DNA from: Lolium rigidum | Taxonomy: Eukaryota; Streptophyta; Magnoliopsida; Poales; Poaceae | Length of the DNA stretch: 64,000 nt | Assembly: GCF_022539505.1 (NCBI RefSeq) | Contig: NC_061513.1 | Coordinates: forward strand, 350,715,696 to 350,779,695 | Reading direction: 5' to 3' | Part shown: positions 33,305-44,713 of the stretch, piece after piece | Layout: every line of letters begins with the position of its first letter | Position numbering within the stretch: the stretch's first letter is position 1 | Position numbers and translations under genes: made by a program | The notes under the pieces: generated by a model | What the model was told of the DNA's origin: nothing | Database searches by the model: none | Seen by the model: the letters and a program-made list of their open reading frames with translations, nothing else

Positions 33305-34638
33305 CGAAGGGCAGATCTAAGCCGATATTCAGGAACTTCGGGAGATAGTCACAGAGAAGCTCGAAGGAGAGCAAGATCTCGGCTGCAAAATATACCTGAA
33401 GCAGAGAGAGAGAGAATTTAGTTCAAAACCTCGACATGTCTTTTATGTCAATCGACACAAGGGGAAATATTATTCCCAAAACACCGGAAGCTGGATACAT
33501 GGCAACGCAAGCTTTCATCCTCGCGTCCAGGCCACCTCCTGGGGATCCGAGAGAAGCATTATATAACATGGCCATGGAAGGAGTTGGAGCCATGGGAACA
33601 GCATTCGCAACTACACCTCCCGAAGGAGCTGCAAGGCAAAATAGTCCGCGACCTACTGCAGCAGTGCAGGATCCCCCGAGAGCGAGTGGAGCAAGAGATT
33701 CAGCGACTCAAGCAAGGGTGGATAGAGCGCGACAGGACAGAAGAGAACATCGGCATTCACCAGAAGTTGATGAGGAAGATATGTGTGGACTCCCGTGTTT
33801 CACGAGACGAGTCCGAAAAACTCGAGTCCCGTCAGGGTTTAAGTTACCCGATAATTTCAAAAAAATTGATGGTCTACAGGATCCCGAGGATTGGCTAGTT
33901 GATTACCTCGAGACGGTGAAATTGATAGGCGGAACCAGGGCAACAGCCATGCAGAGCATCCAAGTGCACTTGAGTGGAGCAGCACGATCATGGACAAAGA
34001 AGTTACCTCCGGGGTCCATCGACAGTTGGGATAGTTTCGAGGATGTTTTTGTGAAGAATTTCCGATCCACATGCAAAAAACCCGCGCCACTAGAAGAGTT
34101 GAGGGCTTGCTGGCAGAAGTATGATGAACCAATGAGAAAATACATCCAAAGGTGGAATATCATCAAAAACTCGGCAGAGAACATATCTGACGAGAGGGCA
34201 ATAGATGCGTTTGTGGCAGGAATTCGACGGATAGATTTTGTCGAAGACTTGGGGAGAACCAATCCAAGGACAATATCAGCATTAATGGAAATAGCGAACA
34301 GGTGGGCAGATGGAGAAGATGTTGTTCACAACAAGCGACATAGGTCGCCAGAGGAGGACCACAGTCGAAACTTCCAAAATAGTCGACGATTCTCTCGACA
34401 GTTCTCGAGTTATGGTGCTCCTGGCCAAATATCGGCTGGTTTCCGAGGAAATACTGGAGGAAATAGTCGAGATGATTATCAAAATAGTAGCGCGCATCAA
34501 GGCGACAACAGAGATGATTCCCGTAACAATAGACAAAATAGTGGACCAAGGTTCCAGAGACCATATGTATCTCCCGAGGATATGATGAATGGACCGTGTC
34601 AGATGCACTTTTATCTTGATAATAACGGGAAGAGATAG
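33305..34638 (+). pseudogene. gag: Element D: gag, main part
   Basis: The frame resumes after E. The longest uninterrupted stretch is 33436-34638. The retrotransposon Gag domain is at about 33840-34240 (DPEDWLVDYLETVKLIGGT, GAARSWTKKLPPGSIDSWDSF, WQKYDEPMRKYIQRW). It is followed by an R/N/S-rich tail and ends at TAG 34636-34638 within sequence that would normally read into protease. Confidence 0.85.
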
Positions 34639-34677
34639 TCAGGACATCTGCAGAAGGACGGTCTAAATTTTCAAGCA

Positions 34678-35652
34678 ATGTTGAGATTTGCAGGGCAAGC
34701 TAATGCTCAAGCAACGAATAGAAACCCCCAGGGGCCAAGGAGTGAGATCCACCTTCCACCTCCTCCCGCAATTACGGACGAAAATCGACACCAGCTCAGA
34801 ATAGCGGCAGCACCACAACCACCTCCATATATCGACCCCAACACCAACGGTGCGGTCTCGATGATTCAGAAAGCTAGGCCATCCAACAGAGCCCAGAAAG
34901 TAATCTCGCGTCAAGTATTTATGGCAGAAAAGATGCCTCCACCAACAATTGAGTACCTGAATTGGTCAGGACAGGACATCGGCTTCACAATAGCGGACCA
35001 CACGTAGCAAGTTCCTCGACCAGGGCAATCAACACTCATTTTACCAGCGGTGATCGCAGGATTCGACGTTTCTCGAGTATTTATAGATGGCGGCAGCAGT
35101 TTAAACCTTATGTATGTAGATACACTAAGGAAGATGAACATATCCTTGGCAAACTTAAAACCAACTGACACACGTTTCCATGGAATCACACCAGATAAGC
35201 CAAGTTATCCGCTGGGAAAAATCAATCTCGATGTTTAGTTCGGAACCCGAGAAAACTACAGGATAGAGAGACTGGAGTTCGAAATCATGGATTTCCCGTC
35301 ACAGTATCACGCTTTATTGGGGCGACCAGCGCATGCCAGGTTTATGGTGGTACCACACTATACATACTTGCTATGGTGGCTCCCTGGACCCAAGGGACCA
35401 ATTACAGTAAAAGGCAGTTTTGCGCTAGCTGATAAATGCGACAAAGACTTTCATCGACTGTCAGAGACTTTCGGGATGCAGGTGGAATACATGGCGTCAA
35501 GGCTAACAACTGATTATGATGTGTTGCCAGATACAGGGAGGCCTCTCAGGGAACCAACCTTCGACACTACTAAGGATTCTAAGGAGGTCCAGATTCATCC
35601 GACAGATCCCAAGAAGACGACATTCAATGCAATAAACATGGATCTCGCATAG
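34678..35652 (+). pseudogene. Element D: aspartic protease region
   Basis: Linker (34678-35007), then the protease with active site VFIDGGSSLNL (catalytic Asp codon 35086-35088) and HALLGRPA near 35310. The frame is broken by TAG at 35005, 35236 and 35650. Confidence 0.8.
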
Positions 35653-36485
35653 GAAAGTGCGCTCGTCGAGTTCCTCCGTGAGCGCTGGAAAATCTTCGCA
35701 TGGTGTCCAGCTGACATGCCAGGAGTACCCAGGGAACCTGCCGAGCACCACCTTAATTTGGATCCAGTGGCGAAACCAATCAAGCAACCCTTGCGGCGTT
35801 TTTTGGAACCAAACCGCAAGGCTATGCTGTCAGAAATCAATCGACTCAGAGAAGCTGGCTTCATCAAAGAGCTGCATACGGAGGCCACATGGGTAGCTAA
35901 CCCAGTACTGGTCCCGAAGAAAAACACGAAAGTCCTTCGCATGTGCGTCAACTTCACGTGTCTCAATAAACATTGTCCAAAGGATCACTTCCCCTCCCAA
36001 GGATCGATCAAATTATCGACTCTACGGCAGGATGTGAACGTCTTTCCTTCTTGGATGCATATTCTGGTTATAACTAGATCAGACTAAAAGAAGACGACGA
36101 GGTCAAAACAGCTTTTATAACACCTTACGGCGTGTTCTGCTATAGAACAATGCCTTTTGGTCTGAAAAATGCGGGAGCAACATATCAGCGGATGATGCAG
36201 AACTGTCTTGCAACACAGATTGGTAAAAACGTACAAGTATATATTGACGATGTCGTCATAACAACAAAAAAGGGGTCAACTTTGATCAAGGATCTGAAGG
36301 AAACTTTCGACAACCTTGACAAGTTTTGCCTTAAGTTGAACCCGACAAAGTGCTCCTTCGGTGTTCCTGCAGGAGAACTTCTCGGGTTCCTAGTTTCAGC
36401 AAGAGGGATCGAGGCCAATCCAGAGAAAATCCAAGCCATCGTAACAATGAGGAAGCCAACAAAGTTGAAAGAAATACAACAGTAG
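35653..36485 (+). pseudogene. Element D: reverse transcriptase
   Basis: RT with WVANPVLVPKKN and RMCVNFTCLNKHCPKDHFP (35716-36087). A frame change follows near 36000-36130, then TMPFGLKNAGATYQRMM and the catalytic YIDD (36240-36251). The thumb GFLVSARGIEANPEKI runs to the TAG at 36483. Confidence 0.85.
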
Positions 36486-36745
36486 ACTGGGCGAGTCGCA
36501 GCTTTGAGCAGATTCGTCGGCAGGCTAGGAGAAAAGGCAAGGAGAGAAGTTTCAATGGAACGAGGAAGCAGACAGAGCTTTCGAGGATCTCAAGCGCACA
36601 ATCTCGACACCACCAATCTTGGTGGCGCCCAAGGAGAAGGAACCTCTCCTGTTATATATTGCAGCCACGCCTCAGGCGGTTAGCACAGTACTTGTTGTTG
36701 AAAGAGAAGAAGAAGGAAAGTCCATGGAGTGCAGCGGCCGGTATA
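36486..36745 (+). pseudogene. Element D: RNase H, start (interrupted by F)
   Basis: Readable only in fragments: the LSRFVGRLGEK-like RT connection and LLLYIAATPQAVSTVLVVERE near 36650-36715, followed by F's TSD GTATA (36741-36745). Confidence 0.7.
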
Positions 36746-37551
36746 TGATAACGCGTGAAGCACACGTCCGTTGGGAACCCCAAGAGGAAGGTGTGATGCG
36801 TACAGCAGCAAGTTTTCCCTCAGTAAGAAATCAAGGTTATCGAACCAGTAGGAGATGAAGGTCACGTGAAGGTTGTTGGTGGAGGAGTGTAGTGCGGCGC
36901 AACACCAGGGATTCCGGCGCCAACGTGGAACCTGCACAACACAATCACAATACTTTGCCCCAACTTAACAGTGAGGTTGTCAATCTCACCGGCTTGCTGA
37001 AAACAAAGAATTAAACGTATGGTGTGGAGAATAGAGAGGGCATAACAATGCACATACATATCATGATGACTACTATGAGATTTACTTAGGGCATTACGAC
37101 AAAGAACATAGACCGCCATCCAGCATGCATCTATGCCTAAAAAGTCCACCTTCGGGTTAGCATCCGCACCCCTTCCAGTATTAAGTTGCATACAACAGAC
37201 AATTGCATTAAGTATGGTGCGTAATGTAATCAACACAAATATCCTTAGACAAAGCATTGATGTTTTATCCCTAGTGGCAATAGCACATCCACAACCTTAG
37301 AACTTTCCGTCACTTTCCCGCATTCAATGGAGGCATGAACCCACTATCGAGCATAAATACTCCCTCTTGGAGTCACAAGTATCAACTTGGCCAGAGCCTC
37401 TACTAGCAACGGAGAGCATGCAAGAACATAAACAACACATATATGATAGATTGATAATCAACTTGACATAGTATTCAATATTCATCAGATCCCAACAAAC
37501 ACAACATGTAGCATTACAAACAGATGATCTTGATCATGATAGGCAGCTCAC
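36746..37551 (-). repeat. Element F: 3' LTR, distal part
   Basis: Ends GTGCTTCACGCGTTATCA on the minus strand. Compared with the 5' LTR it lacks about 140 bp near 37033 (5' LTR 49948-50112). Confidence 0.85.
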
Positions 37552-39136
37552 TGATGTCTACGGGTGCTTCTATTCTTGTAGACAGTGTTGGGCCTCCAAG
37601 AGCAGAGGTTTGTAGAACAACAGCAAGTTTCCCTTAAGTGGATCACCCAAGGTTTATCGAACTCAGGGAGGAAGAGGTCAAAGATATCCCTCTCATGCAA
37701 CCCCGCAACCACAAAGCAAGAAGTCTCTTGTGTCCCCAACACACCTAATAGGTGCACCGAGTTCGGCGAAGAGATAGTGAAATACAAGTGGTATGAATGA
37801 ATATGAGCAGTAGTAGCGGCGCCAGAAAAGTGCTTGCTGGCGTGCAGTTGATGGTAGTAATATTGCAGGAAGTAAGATGCAGTAAAACAGTAAACAAACA
37901 GCGAAAGCAATATTTAGGAACAAGGCCTAAGGATCATACTTTCACTAGTGGACACTCTCAACATTGATCACATAACAGAATAAATAGATAGATGCTAGAC
38001 TCTACACCCTCTTGTTGGATGATGAACACCACTAATCGTGTACGATTACACGAACCCTCAATGCCGGAGTTAACAAGCTCCACAATATTCAATGTTCATA
38101 TTTAAATAACCTTAGAGTGCATAACAGATCAACATAACCAAACCAAGTACTAACATAGCATGCACACTGTCACCTTCACACTACGAAAGGAGGAATAAAC
38201 TACTTTAATAACATCACTAGAGTAGCACACAGATATATTGTGATACCAAACACATTGTAATCATAAAGAGATATAAATAAGCACTTCACTATGCCATTCA
38301 TAGCAGTGAATAAGTATTCTGTGAAATATAGCCTAAGAGACCCACACGGTGCACACACTGTCACCTTTACACACGTGGGACAAGGAGTCTCCGGAGATCA
38401 CATAAGTAAAACCCACTTGACTAGCATAATGACATCTAGATTACAAGCATCATCATATGAATCTCAATCATGTAAGGCAGCTCATGAGATTATTGTATTG
38501 AAGCACATAGGAGAGAGATGAACCACATAGCTACCGGTACAGCCCCGAGCCTCGATGGAGAACTACTCCCTCCTCATGGGAGACAGCAGCGTTGATGAAG
38601 ATGGCGGTGGTGTTGATGGAGAAGCCTTTCGGGGGCACTTCCCCGTCCCGGCGGCGTGCCGGAACAGAGACTCCTATCCCCCAGATCTTGGCTTCACGAT
38701 GGCGGCGGCTCTGGAAGGTTTTCTCTGGTTTCGTCGAACGTGATAGGGTTTTCACGACGGAGACCTTAAGTAGGCGGAAGGGCAGCCTCGGAGGGGCCTC
38801 GGTGGGCCCACACACTAGGGGGCGCGCCCCCTCCGGCCGCGCCGGGGTGTTGTGTGGGGCCCCCGGGGCTCCCTCCGGCGGCTCTCGGGTGTTCCGGAAG
38901 CTTTGTCCAATTATAAGACTCTGGGCGTTGATTTCGTCCGATTCCGAGAATATTTCCTTACTAGGATTTCTGAAACCAAAAACAGCAGAAAATAGCAACT
39001 GGCCCTTCGGCATCTCGTCAATAGGTTAGTTCCGGAAAACGCATAATAATGACATAAAGTATGCATAAAACATGTAGATATCATCAATAATGTGGCATGG
39101 AACATAAGAAATTATCGATACGTCGGAGACGTATCA
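37552..39136 (-). repeat. Element G: 3' LTR (1585 bp)
   Basis: On the minus strand it starts TGATACGTCTCCGACG and ends CCGTAGACATCA. An internal primer-site-like copy lies at 37818-37835. Confidence 0.9.
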
Positions 39137-41599
39137 GCATCCCCAAGCTTAGTTCTCGCTCGTCCCGAGCAGGTAAACGATAACAAAGATAATTTCCGGA
39201 GTGACATGCCATCATAACCTTGATCATACTATTGTAAGCATATGTAATGAATGCAGCGATCAAAACAATGGTAATGACATGAGTAAACAAATGAATCATA
39301 AAGCAAAGACTTTTCATGAATAGTACTTTCAAGACAAGCATCAATAAGTCTTGCATAAGAGTTAACTCATAAAGCAATAAATCAAAGTAAAGGTATTGAA
39401 GCAACACAAAGGAAGATTGAGTTTCAGCGGTTGCTTTCAACTTATAACATGTATATCTCATGGATATTGTCAATGTAAAGTAATATAACAAATGCAATAT
39501 GCAAGTATGTAGGAATCAATGCACAGTTCACACAAGTGTTTGCTTCTTGAGGTGGAAAGAGATAGGTGAACTGACTCAACATAAAAGTAAAAGAAAGGCC
39601 CTTCGCAGAGGGAAGCAGGGATTAAATCATGTGCTAGAGCTTTTCAAGTTTTGAAATCATATAGAGAGTATAAAAGTAAAGTTTTGAGAGGTGTTTGTTG
39701 TTGTCAACGAATGGTAATGGGTACTCTAACTACCTTATCAACCAGACTTTCAAGAGCAGCTCCCATGAAGGACGTTATCTCTACCAGCAAGGTAGATCAT
39801 CCCTCTTCTCTTTTGTTTACACATGTATTTTAGTATAGTTTTTATTTTTTTATTTTTTAGATGACACTCCTCCCAACCTTTTCTTTCTCAAGCCATGGCT
39901 AACCGAATCCTCGGGTGCCTTCCAACAATCTCATACCATGGAGGAGTGTCTATTTGCAAAATTAAGTTGCTTATCGATGAATCGGAGCGAAACATGTGAA
40001 GAGAATTATTAATGCAAGTTAATTAATCGGGCCGGGAACCCCATTGCCAGCTCTTTTTGCAAAATTATTGGATAAGCGGATGAAGCCACTAGTCCATTGT
40101 GAAAGTCTGTCAAAAGTAAATGACAAGATCGAAAGATAAACACCACATACTTCCTCATGAGCTATAAAACATTGACACAAATAAGAGATAATAACTTTTG
40201 AATTATTTAAAGGTAGCACATGAAGTATTTGCTTGGAATGGAAGAGAAATACCATGTGGTAGGTAGGTATGGTGGACACAAATGGCATAGTTTTTGGCTC
40301 AAGGATTTGGATGCACGAGAAGAATTCCTCTCAATACAAGGCTAGGCTAGCAAGGTTTATTTGAAACAAACACAAGGATGAACTAGTGCAGCAAAACTCA
40401 CATAAAAGACATATTGTAAACATTATAAGACACTACACCGTCTTCCTTGTTGTTCAAACTCTTTACTAGAAATTATCTAGACCTTAGAGAGACCAATTAT
40501 GCAAACCAAATTTTAGCAAGCTCTATGTATTTCTTCATTAATAGGTGAAAAGTATATGATGCAAGAGCTTAAACATGAGCACAACAATTGCCAAGTATCA
40601 CATTATCCAAGACATTTTACCAATTACCACATGCAACATTTTCTGTTTCCAACCATATAACAACGAACGAAGCAGTTTCAACCTTCGCCATGAACACTAA
40701 AGATAGAACTAAGAACACATGTGTTCTGTGCAACAGCGGAGCGTGTCTCTCTCCCACACAAGCATGTATTTATTCGAACAAAACAAAAACAAACAGACGC
40801 TCCAAGTAAATTACATAAGATGTGACCGAATAAAAATATAGTTTCAAGAGAAGAAACCTGATAAGTTGTCGATGAAGAAGGGGATGCCTTGGGCATCCCC
40901 AAGCTTAGACGCTTGGGTCTTCTTAAAATATGCAGGGATGAACCACGGGGCATCCCCAAGCTTAGACTCTTCACTCTTCTTGATCATAGTATATCATCCT
41001 CCTCTCTTGACCCTTGAAAACTTCCTCCACACCAAACTTTAAGCAAACTCATTAGAGGGTTAGTGCACAATCAAAAATTCACATGTTCAGAGGTGACACA
41101 ATCATTCTTAACACTTCTGGACATTGCACAAAACTTCTGAAAGTTAATGGAACAAAGAAACTCATTCAACTTAACAAAAGCGGCAATGCGAAATAAAAGG
41201 CAGAATCTGTCAAAAACAGAACAGTCCGTAAAGATGAATTTTAGAATGGCACCAGACTTGCTCAGATGAAAATGCCCAAATTGAATGAAAGTTGCGTACA
41301 TATCTGAGGATCATGCACGTAAATTGGCAGATTTTTCTGAGTTACCTACAGAGAATTCTGCCCAGATTCGTGACAGACAGAAATCTGTTTCTGCGCAGTA
41401 ATCCAAATCTAGTATCAACCTTGCTATCAAAGACTTTACTTGGCACAACAATGCAATAAAATAAGATAAGGAGAGGTTGCTACAGTAGTAACAACTTCCA
41501 AGACACAAATATAAAACAAAAGTACTGTAGCAAAATAAACACATGGGTTATCTCCCAAGAAGTGCTTTCTTTATAGCCATTAAGATGGGCTCAGCAGTT
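39137..41599 (-). other. Element G: non-coding 3' region
   Basis: No credible gene. It holds two internal purine-tract-like motifs (complement at 40891-40909 and 40949-40965), a 9-bp hairpin (40880-40888 with 40892-40900) and the longer hairpin cassette 39865-39950. The short plus-strand frame at 39651-39833 is not conserved as protein. Confidence 0.7.
39865..39950. repeat. 86-bp hairpin cassette in G
   Basis: Arms GACACTCCTCC (39865-39875) and GGAGGAGTGTC (39940-39950) are perfectly complementary. The loop includes two CCATGG sites. Related copies lie in H (two in tandem) and I. Confidence 0.75.
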
Positions 41600-42322
41600 T
41601 TAATGATGCTCGCGCAAGAAATAAGAGTTGAAGCAAAAGTGAGCATCAAGAAGCAAATTAAAAACACATTTAAGTCTAACATGCTTCCTATGCATAGGAA
41701 TCTTGTAAATAAACAAGTTCATGAAGATCAATGTAACAAGCATAGGAAGATAAAACCAGTGTAACTTCAAAAATTTCAGCATATAGAGAGGTGTTTTAGT
41801 AACATGAAAATTTCTACAACCATATTTTCCTCTCTCATAATAATTTTCAGAGGCATCATGAACAAACTCAACAATATAAGTATCACATAAAGCATTCTTA
41901 TTCACATGCATAAAAGTATCATTACTCTCCACATAAGCATAATCAATTTTATTAGTTGTAGTGGGAGCAAATTCAACAAAGTAGCTATCATTACTATTCT
42001 CATCATCAAATATAGGAGGCATATTGTAATCATAATCAAATTTATCCTCCATAACAGGCGGTACTAAAAGACCAATATCATTATAATCATCATAAATAGG
42101 AGGCAAAGTATCATCAAAGTAAATTTTCTCCTCAATGCTTGGGGGACTAAAAATATCATGCTAATCAAAGCCAGCTTCCCAAAGCTTAGAATTTTCCATA
42201 TCATTAGCAACAATGGTGTTCAAAGCGTTCATACTAATATGTTCCATAGGTTTTTTAATTTTCGCATCAAACCATCCATGTCTTAAATCAGGAAATAGAA
42301 TAAGAAGCTCATTGTTGTCCAT
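41600..42322 (-). pseudogene. Element G: ORF of the hydrophobic-tail family, one stop
   Basis: Counterpart of the intact ORF in element I (58951-59706). It starts MDNNELL at 42320-42322 and keeps one frame to 41600, except for a TAG at 42161-42163. It is shorter near the N-terminus (a few residues missing after KIKKPME). Conserved blocks are MNALNTIVAN, PPIYDDYND, EFAPTTTNKIDYAYVESND and the two C-terminal hydrophobic segments. No known family recognised. Confidence 0.72.
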
Positions 42323-42456
42323 TATGCCTAACTAGTGTAAACAAGAAACAAAAAGATGCAATTGCAGGATCTAAAGGAAATAGCTTCGAGCACACACACA
42401 ACGGCGCCGTAAAAGTACTTTACCCGGGACCGGAGTATGAGAGCCTTTTACCTTTC

Positions 42457-42476
42457 CTCCCCGGCAACGGCGCCGT
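42457..42476 (-). other. Element G: primer binding site
   Basis: The minus strand reads ACGGCGCCGTTGCCGGGG shortly after the 5' LTR. Confidence 0.75.
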
Positions 42477-42485
42477 AAAAGTGCT

Positions 42486-44074
42486 TGATGTCTACGGGTG
42501 CTTCTATTCTTGTAGACAATGTTGGGCCTCCAAGAGCAGAGGTTTGTAGAACAGCAAGCAAGTTTCCCTTAAGTGGATCACCCAAGGTTTATCGAACTCA
42601 GTGAGGAAGAGGTCAAAGATATCCCTCTCATGCAACCCTGCAACCACAAAGCAAGAAGTCTCTTGTGTCCCCAACACACCTAATAGGTGCACCAGTTCGG
42701 CGAAGAGATAGTGAAATACAAGTGGTATGAATGAATATGAGCAGTAGTACGGCGCCGTAAAAGTGCTTGTCGGCGTGCGTTGATGGTAGTAATATTGCAG
42801 GAAGTAAGATGCGAGAAAACGAGTAAACAAGCAGCGATAGCAGTATTTAGGAACAAGGCCTAGGGATCATACTTTCACTAGTGGACACTCTCAACATTGA
42901 TCACATAACAGAATAAATAGATAGATGCTAGACTCTACACCCTCTTGTTGGATGATGAACACCACTAACTGTGTACGATTACACGAACCCTCAATGCCGG
43001 AGTTAACAAGCTCCACAATATTCAATGTTCATATTTAAATAACCTTAGAGTGCATAACAGATCAACATAACCAAACCAAGTACTAACATAGCATGCACAC
43101 TGTCACCTTCACACTACGAAAGGAGGAATAAACTACTTTAATAACATCACTAGAGTAGCACACATATATATTGTGATACCAAACACATTGCAATCATAAA
43201 GAGATATAAATAAGCACTTCACTATGCCATTCATAACAGTGAATAAGTATTCTGTGAAATATAGCCTAAGAGACCCACACGGTGCACACACTGTCACCTT
43301 TACACACGTGGGACAAGGAGTCTCCGGAGATCACATAAGTAAAACCCACTTGACTAGCATAATGACATCTAGATTACAAGCATCATCATATGAATCTCAA
43401 TCATGTAAGGCAGCTCATGAGATTATTGTATTGAAGCACATAGGAGAGAGATGAACCACATAGCTACCGGTACAGCCCCGAGCCTCGATGGAGAACTACT
43501 CCCTCCTCATGGGAGACAGCAGCGTTGATGAAGATGGCGGTGGTGTTGATGGAGAAGCCTTCCGGGGCACTTCCCCGTCCCGGCGGCGTGCCGGAACGGA
43601 GACTCCCGTCCCCGCGATCTTGGCTTCGCGATGGCGGCGGCTCTGGAAGGTTTTCTCTGGTTTCGTCGAACGTGATAGGGTTTTCGCGACGGAGACCTTA
43701 AGTAGGCGGAAGGGCAGCCTCGGAGGGGCCCTGGTGGGCCCACACACTAGGGGGCGCGGCCCCCCCTCTGGCTGCGCCAGGGTGTTGTGTGGGGCCCCCA
43801 GGGCTCCCCTCTGGCGGCTCTCGGGTGTTCTGGAAGCTTCGTCCAATTATAAGACTCTGGGCGTTGATTTCGTCCAATTCCGAGAATATTTCCTTACTAG
43901 GATTTCTGAAACCAAAAACAGCAGTAAAACAAAGAATCGGCCCTTCGGCATCTCGTCAATAGGTTAGTTCCGGAAAACGCATAATAATGACATAAAGTAT
44001 GCATAAAACATGTAGATATCATCAATAATGTGGCATGGAACATAAGAAATTATCGATACGTCGGAGACGTATCA
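42486..44074 (-). repeat. Element G: 5' LTR (1589 bp)
   Basis: Same termini as the 3' LTR, very similar throughout. The internal primer-site-like copy at 42750-42768 reads differently from that of the 3' LTR. Confidence 0.9.
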
Positions 44075-44079
44075 CTCAC

Positions 44080-44713
44080 AAGATCTAACATGATAGCACA
44101 ATGAGGAGAAGACAACCATCTAGCTACTGCTATGGACCCATAGTCCAAGGATGAACTACTCACGCATCAATCCGGAGGCGGGCATGATGATGTAGAGCCC
44201 TCCGGTGATGATTCCCCTCTCCGGCGGGGTGCCGCAGGCGATCTCCTGAATCCCCGAGATGGGATTGGCGGCGGTGGCGTCTCTGGAACATTTTCCGTAT
44301 CGTGGCTCTCGGTAATAGGGTTTTCGTGACGGAGAGTTTAAGTAGGCGGAAGGGCAGAGTCGGGGGGCGCTCGAGGGGCCCACACCATAGGGTGGCGTGG
44401 GCCCCTCCTTGGCCGCGCCGCCTTGTGGTGTCGCCACCTCGTGGCCCCACTTCGTATCTCCTTCGGTCTTCTGGAAGCTCCGTGGAAAAATAAGACCCTG
44501 GGCGTTCGTTTCGTCCAATTCCGAGAATATTTCCTGTGTAGAATTTCTGAAACCAAAAACAACACAAAACAAGAACCGGCGCTTCGGCATCTCGTTAATA
44601 GGTTAGTGCCGTAAAATGCATATAAATGATGTAAAGTGTGTATAAAACATGTGAGTATTGTCATAAAACTAGCATGGAACATAAGAAATTATAGATACGT
44701 TTGAGACGTATCA
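44080..44713 (-). repeat. Element F: 3' LTR, proximal part
   Basis: Continuation of F's 3' LTR after G. On the minus strand it starts TGATACGTCTCAAACG at 44713, preceded by AAGCTTGGGGATAC. Confidence 0.85.

Larger units (their letters stand above)
37552..44074 (-). mobile_element. Element G: Athila-type element with a single hydrophobic-tail ORF
   Basis: Minus-strand element with TSD CTCAC at 37547-37551 and 44075-44079, lying inside F's 3' LTR. 5' LTR 42486-44074, primer site 42457-42476, one ORF (42322-41600, interrupted by one stop), non-coding region, 3' LTR 37552-39136. No gag or pol. Same organisation as element I. Confidence 0.88.
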
